Assembly: GCA_022823105.1 (NCBI GenBank)
Contig: JAJDXU010000210.1
Location: 1 to 5,705 of the forward strand
Origin: Dehalococcoidia bacterium
GTDB lineage: Bacteria > Chloroflexota > Dehalococcoidia > Lucifugimonadales > UBA3495
Length of the DNA: 5,705 nt
Reading direction: 5' to 3'
The notes beneath the pieces are model-generated. The model had not been told where the DNA came from and ran no database searches. It worked only from the letters and a program-made list of their open reading frames with translations. A program made the translations under genes and the position numbers. Position 1 is the first letter of the stretch; each line of letters starts with the position of its first letter. This document shows, piece by piece, positions 5,081-5,705 of the stretch.

Positions 5081-5705
5081 TCAACCTCGTTCCAGAGGGG
5101 CCAGTGAAACCAGGAGCCGCTTGAGACCCACGTCGCCACCGAATTCCACGGTTGCCTGCTCGGTTTCTCCCGCGCCCTGGACTTCCTGTACGACACCCTC
5201 GCCGAACACGCGGTGGCGTACGATCTCGCCGACGGTCAGCGGGGTCCGGCCGGGTTGCCGGGTGGAAACGGAGCGGCTGGACTCCCACTCTGTGAGTTTC
5301 TCATCGATGTTGCCGCGCAGGCGACCGCGGGCGGCCTGGCTGGCCGGGCCATCGCCGTCACCGAGACGGGTGCGCGTCTCGCGCCGCCGGGTGGCGAATT
5401 CGCCGCCGATGACGGCGTCGGCGTTGCGGCCGGGGCGATCACCCGAGGGGTTGAGGGAATAGGCGCCGGCGCGAGTGCCGGCGGGACGCTCCACCCCCGG
5501 GGAGGCGAGCAACTCATCGGGGATGTCCTCCAGGAAACGGGACGGCAGGGACACGCCGCCGGCCGATGGATAGCGACGGCGGAAGGCACGCAGCAGGTAA
5601 AGCCGTTCCTTGGCGCGGGTCATGCCCACGTAGCACAGGCGTCGCTCTTCCTCGATTTCGCTGACGGTGTCCATGGAACGGCTGTGGGGTAGGAGTCCTT
5701 CCTCC
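5081..5705 (-). CDS. pcrA: PcrA/UvrD-type superfamily 1A DNA helicase, C-terminal part (5' end cut off)
   Basis: This ATP-dependent 3'-5' DNA helicase acts in repair and replication, removing proteins and processing damaged DNA. The frame is open to the right edge, so the gene starts outside the window; the ATG at 5674 is internal. About 207 residues are visible. They begin with [10 protein letters not shown] and continue into helicase motif [22 protein letters not shown], whose TRA arginine contacts the ATP phosphates. The family segment [11 protein letters not shown] follows, then a long Arg/Gly/Pro-rich, probably disordered linker. The last 50 residues ([20 protein letters not shown] ... 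[15 protein letters not shown]) match the Tudor-like C-terminal domain of PcrA, which in known members contacts RNA polymerase and links the helicase to transcription-coupled repair. It ends at TGA (5081-5083). UvrD and PcrA are orthologue-level names; the C-terminal domain fits either. Confidence 0.93.
   Translation of the reverse strand, partial: EEGLLPHSRSMDTVSEIEEERRLCYVGMTRAKERLYLLRAFRRRYPSAGGVSLPSRFLEDIPDELLASPGVERPAGTRAGAYSLNPSGDRPGRNADAVIGGEFATRRRETRTRLGDGDGPASQAARGRLRGNIDEKLTEWESSRSVSTRQPGRTPLTVGEIVRHRVFGEGVVQEVQGAGETEQATVEFGGDVGLKRLLVSLAPLERG

Noticed and set aside
5213..5692. A 159-codon plus-strand frame opposite the helicase.
   Set aside because: The minus-strand frame carries helicase motif VI and the C-terminal Tudor-like domain; the plus-strand product is Gly/Ala-rich without motifs.

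Overview
This is a short, gene-dense window of high-GC bacterial DNA (roughly 60% G+C by eye). It holds five protein genes, two of them cut by the window edges. The likely source is a Chloroflexota bacterium, possibly of the Dehalococcoidia/SAR202 type. That is an inference from two traits: a solute-binding lipoprotein with a long Gln/Pro/Ala/Thr linker behind its lipobox, and an LLM-class F420-type oxidoreductase beside a peptide-type ABC transporter. No rRNA or other strong taxonomic marker is present.

Layout from left to right. (1) Bases 1-845, plus strand: the 3' part of an LLM-class flavin/F420-dependent oxidoreductase. (2) Bases 846-927: a convergent intergenic gap with a perfect 13-bp hairpin, probably the terminator of the transporter operon. 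(3) Bases 928-4756, minus strand: a three-gene ABC importer operon. It is transcribed right to left as substrate-binding lipoprotein (2879-4756), DppB-type permease (1879-2802) and DppC-type permease (928-1866). (4) Bases 4757-5080: a 324-bp intergenic region with a convincing sigma70-type promoter, an overlapping inverted repeat that could be an operator, and a GC-rich hairpin in the predicted 5' leader. (5) Bases 5081-5705, minus strand: the C-terminal part of a PcrA/UvrD-type superfamily 1 DNA helicase.

How they work together: the lipoprotein would capture a peptide-like or other small organic substrate outside the membrane and pass it to the DppB/DppC channel. No ATPase gene (DppD/DppF type) is in the window, and the operon appears to end right after dppC, so the ATPases must be encoded elsewhere. 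The oxidoreductase is convergent to the operon and the helicase lies upstream of a separate promoter, so neither need be functionally linked to the importer.

I see no CRISPR array, tRNA, rRNA, insertion sequence, phage gene or clearly novel system. The most unusual signals are non-coding: two hairpins sharing the same AGGGGC...GCCCCT half-sites at two gene junctions, and the promoter/operator/leader arrangement ahead of the transporter.
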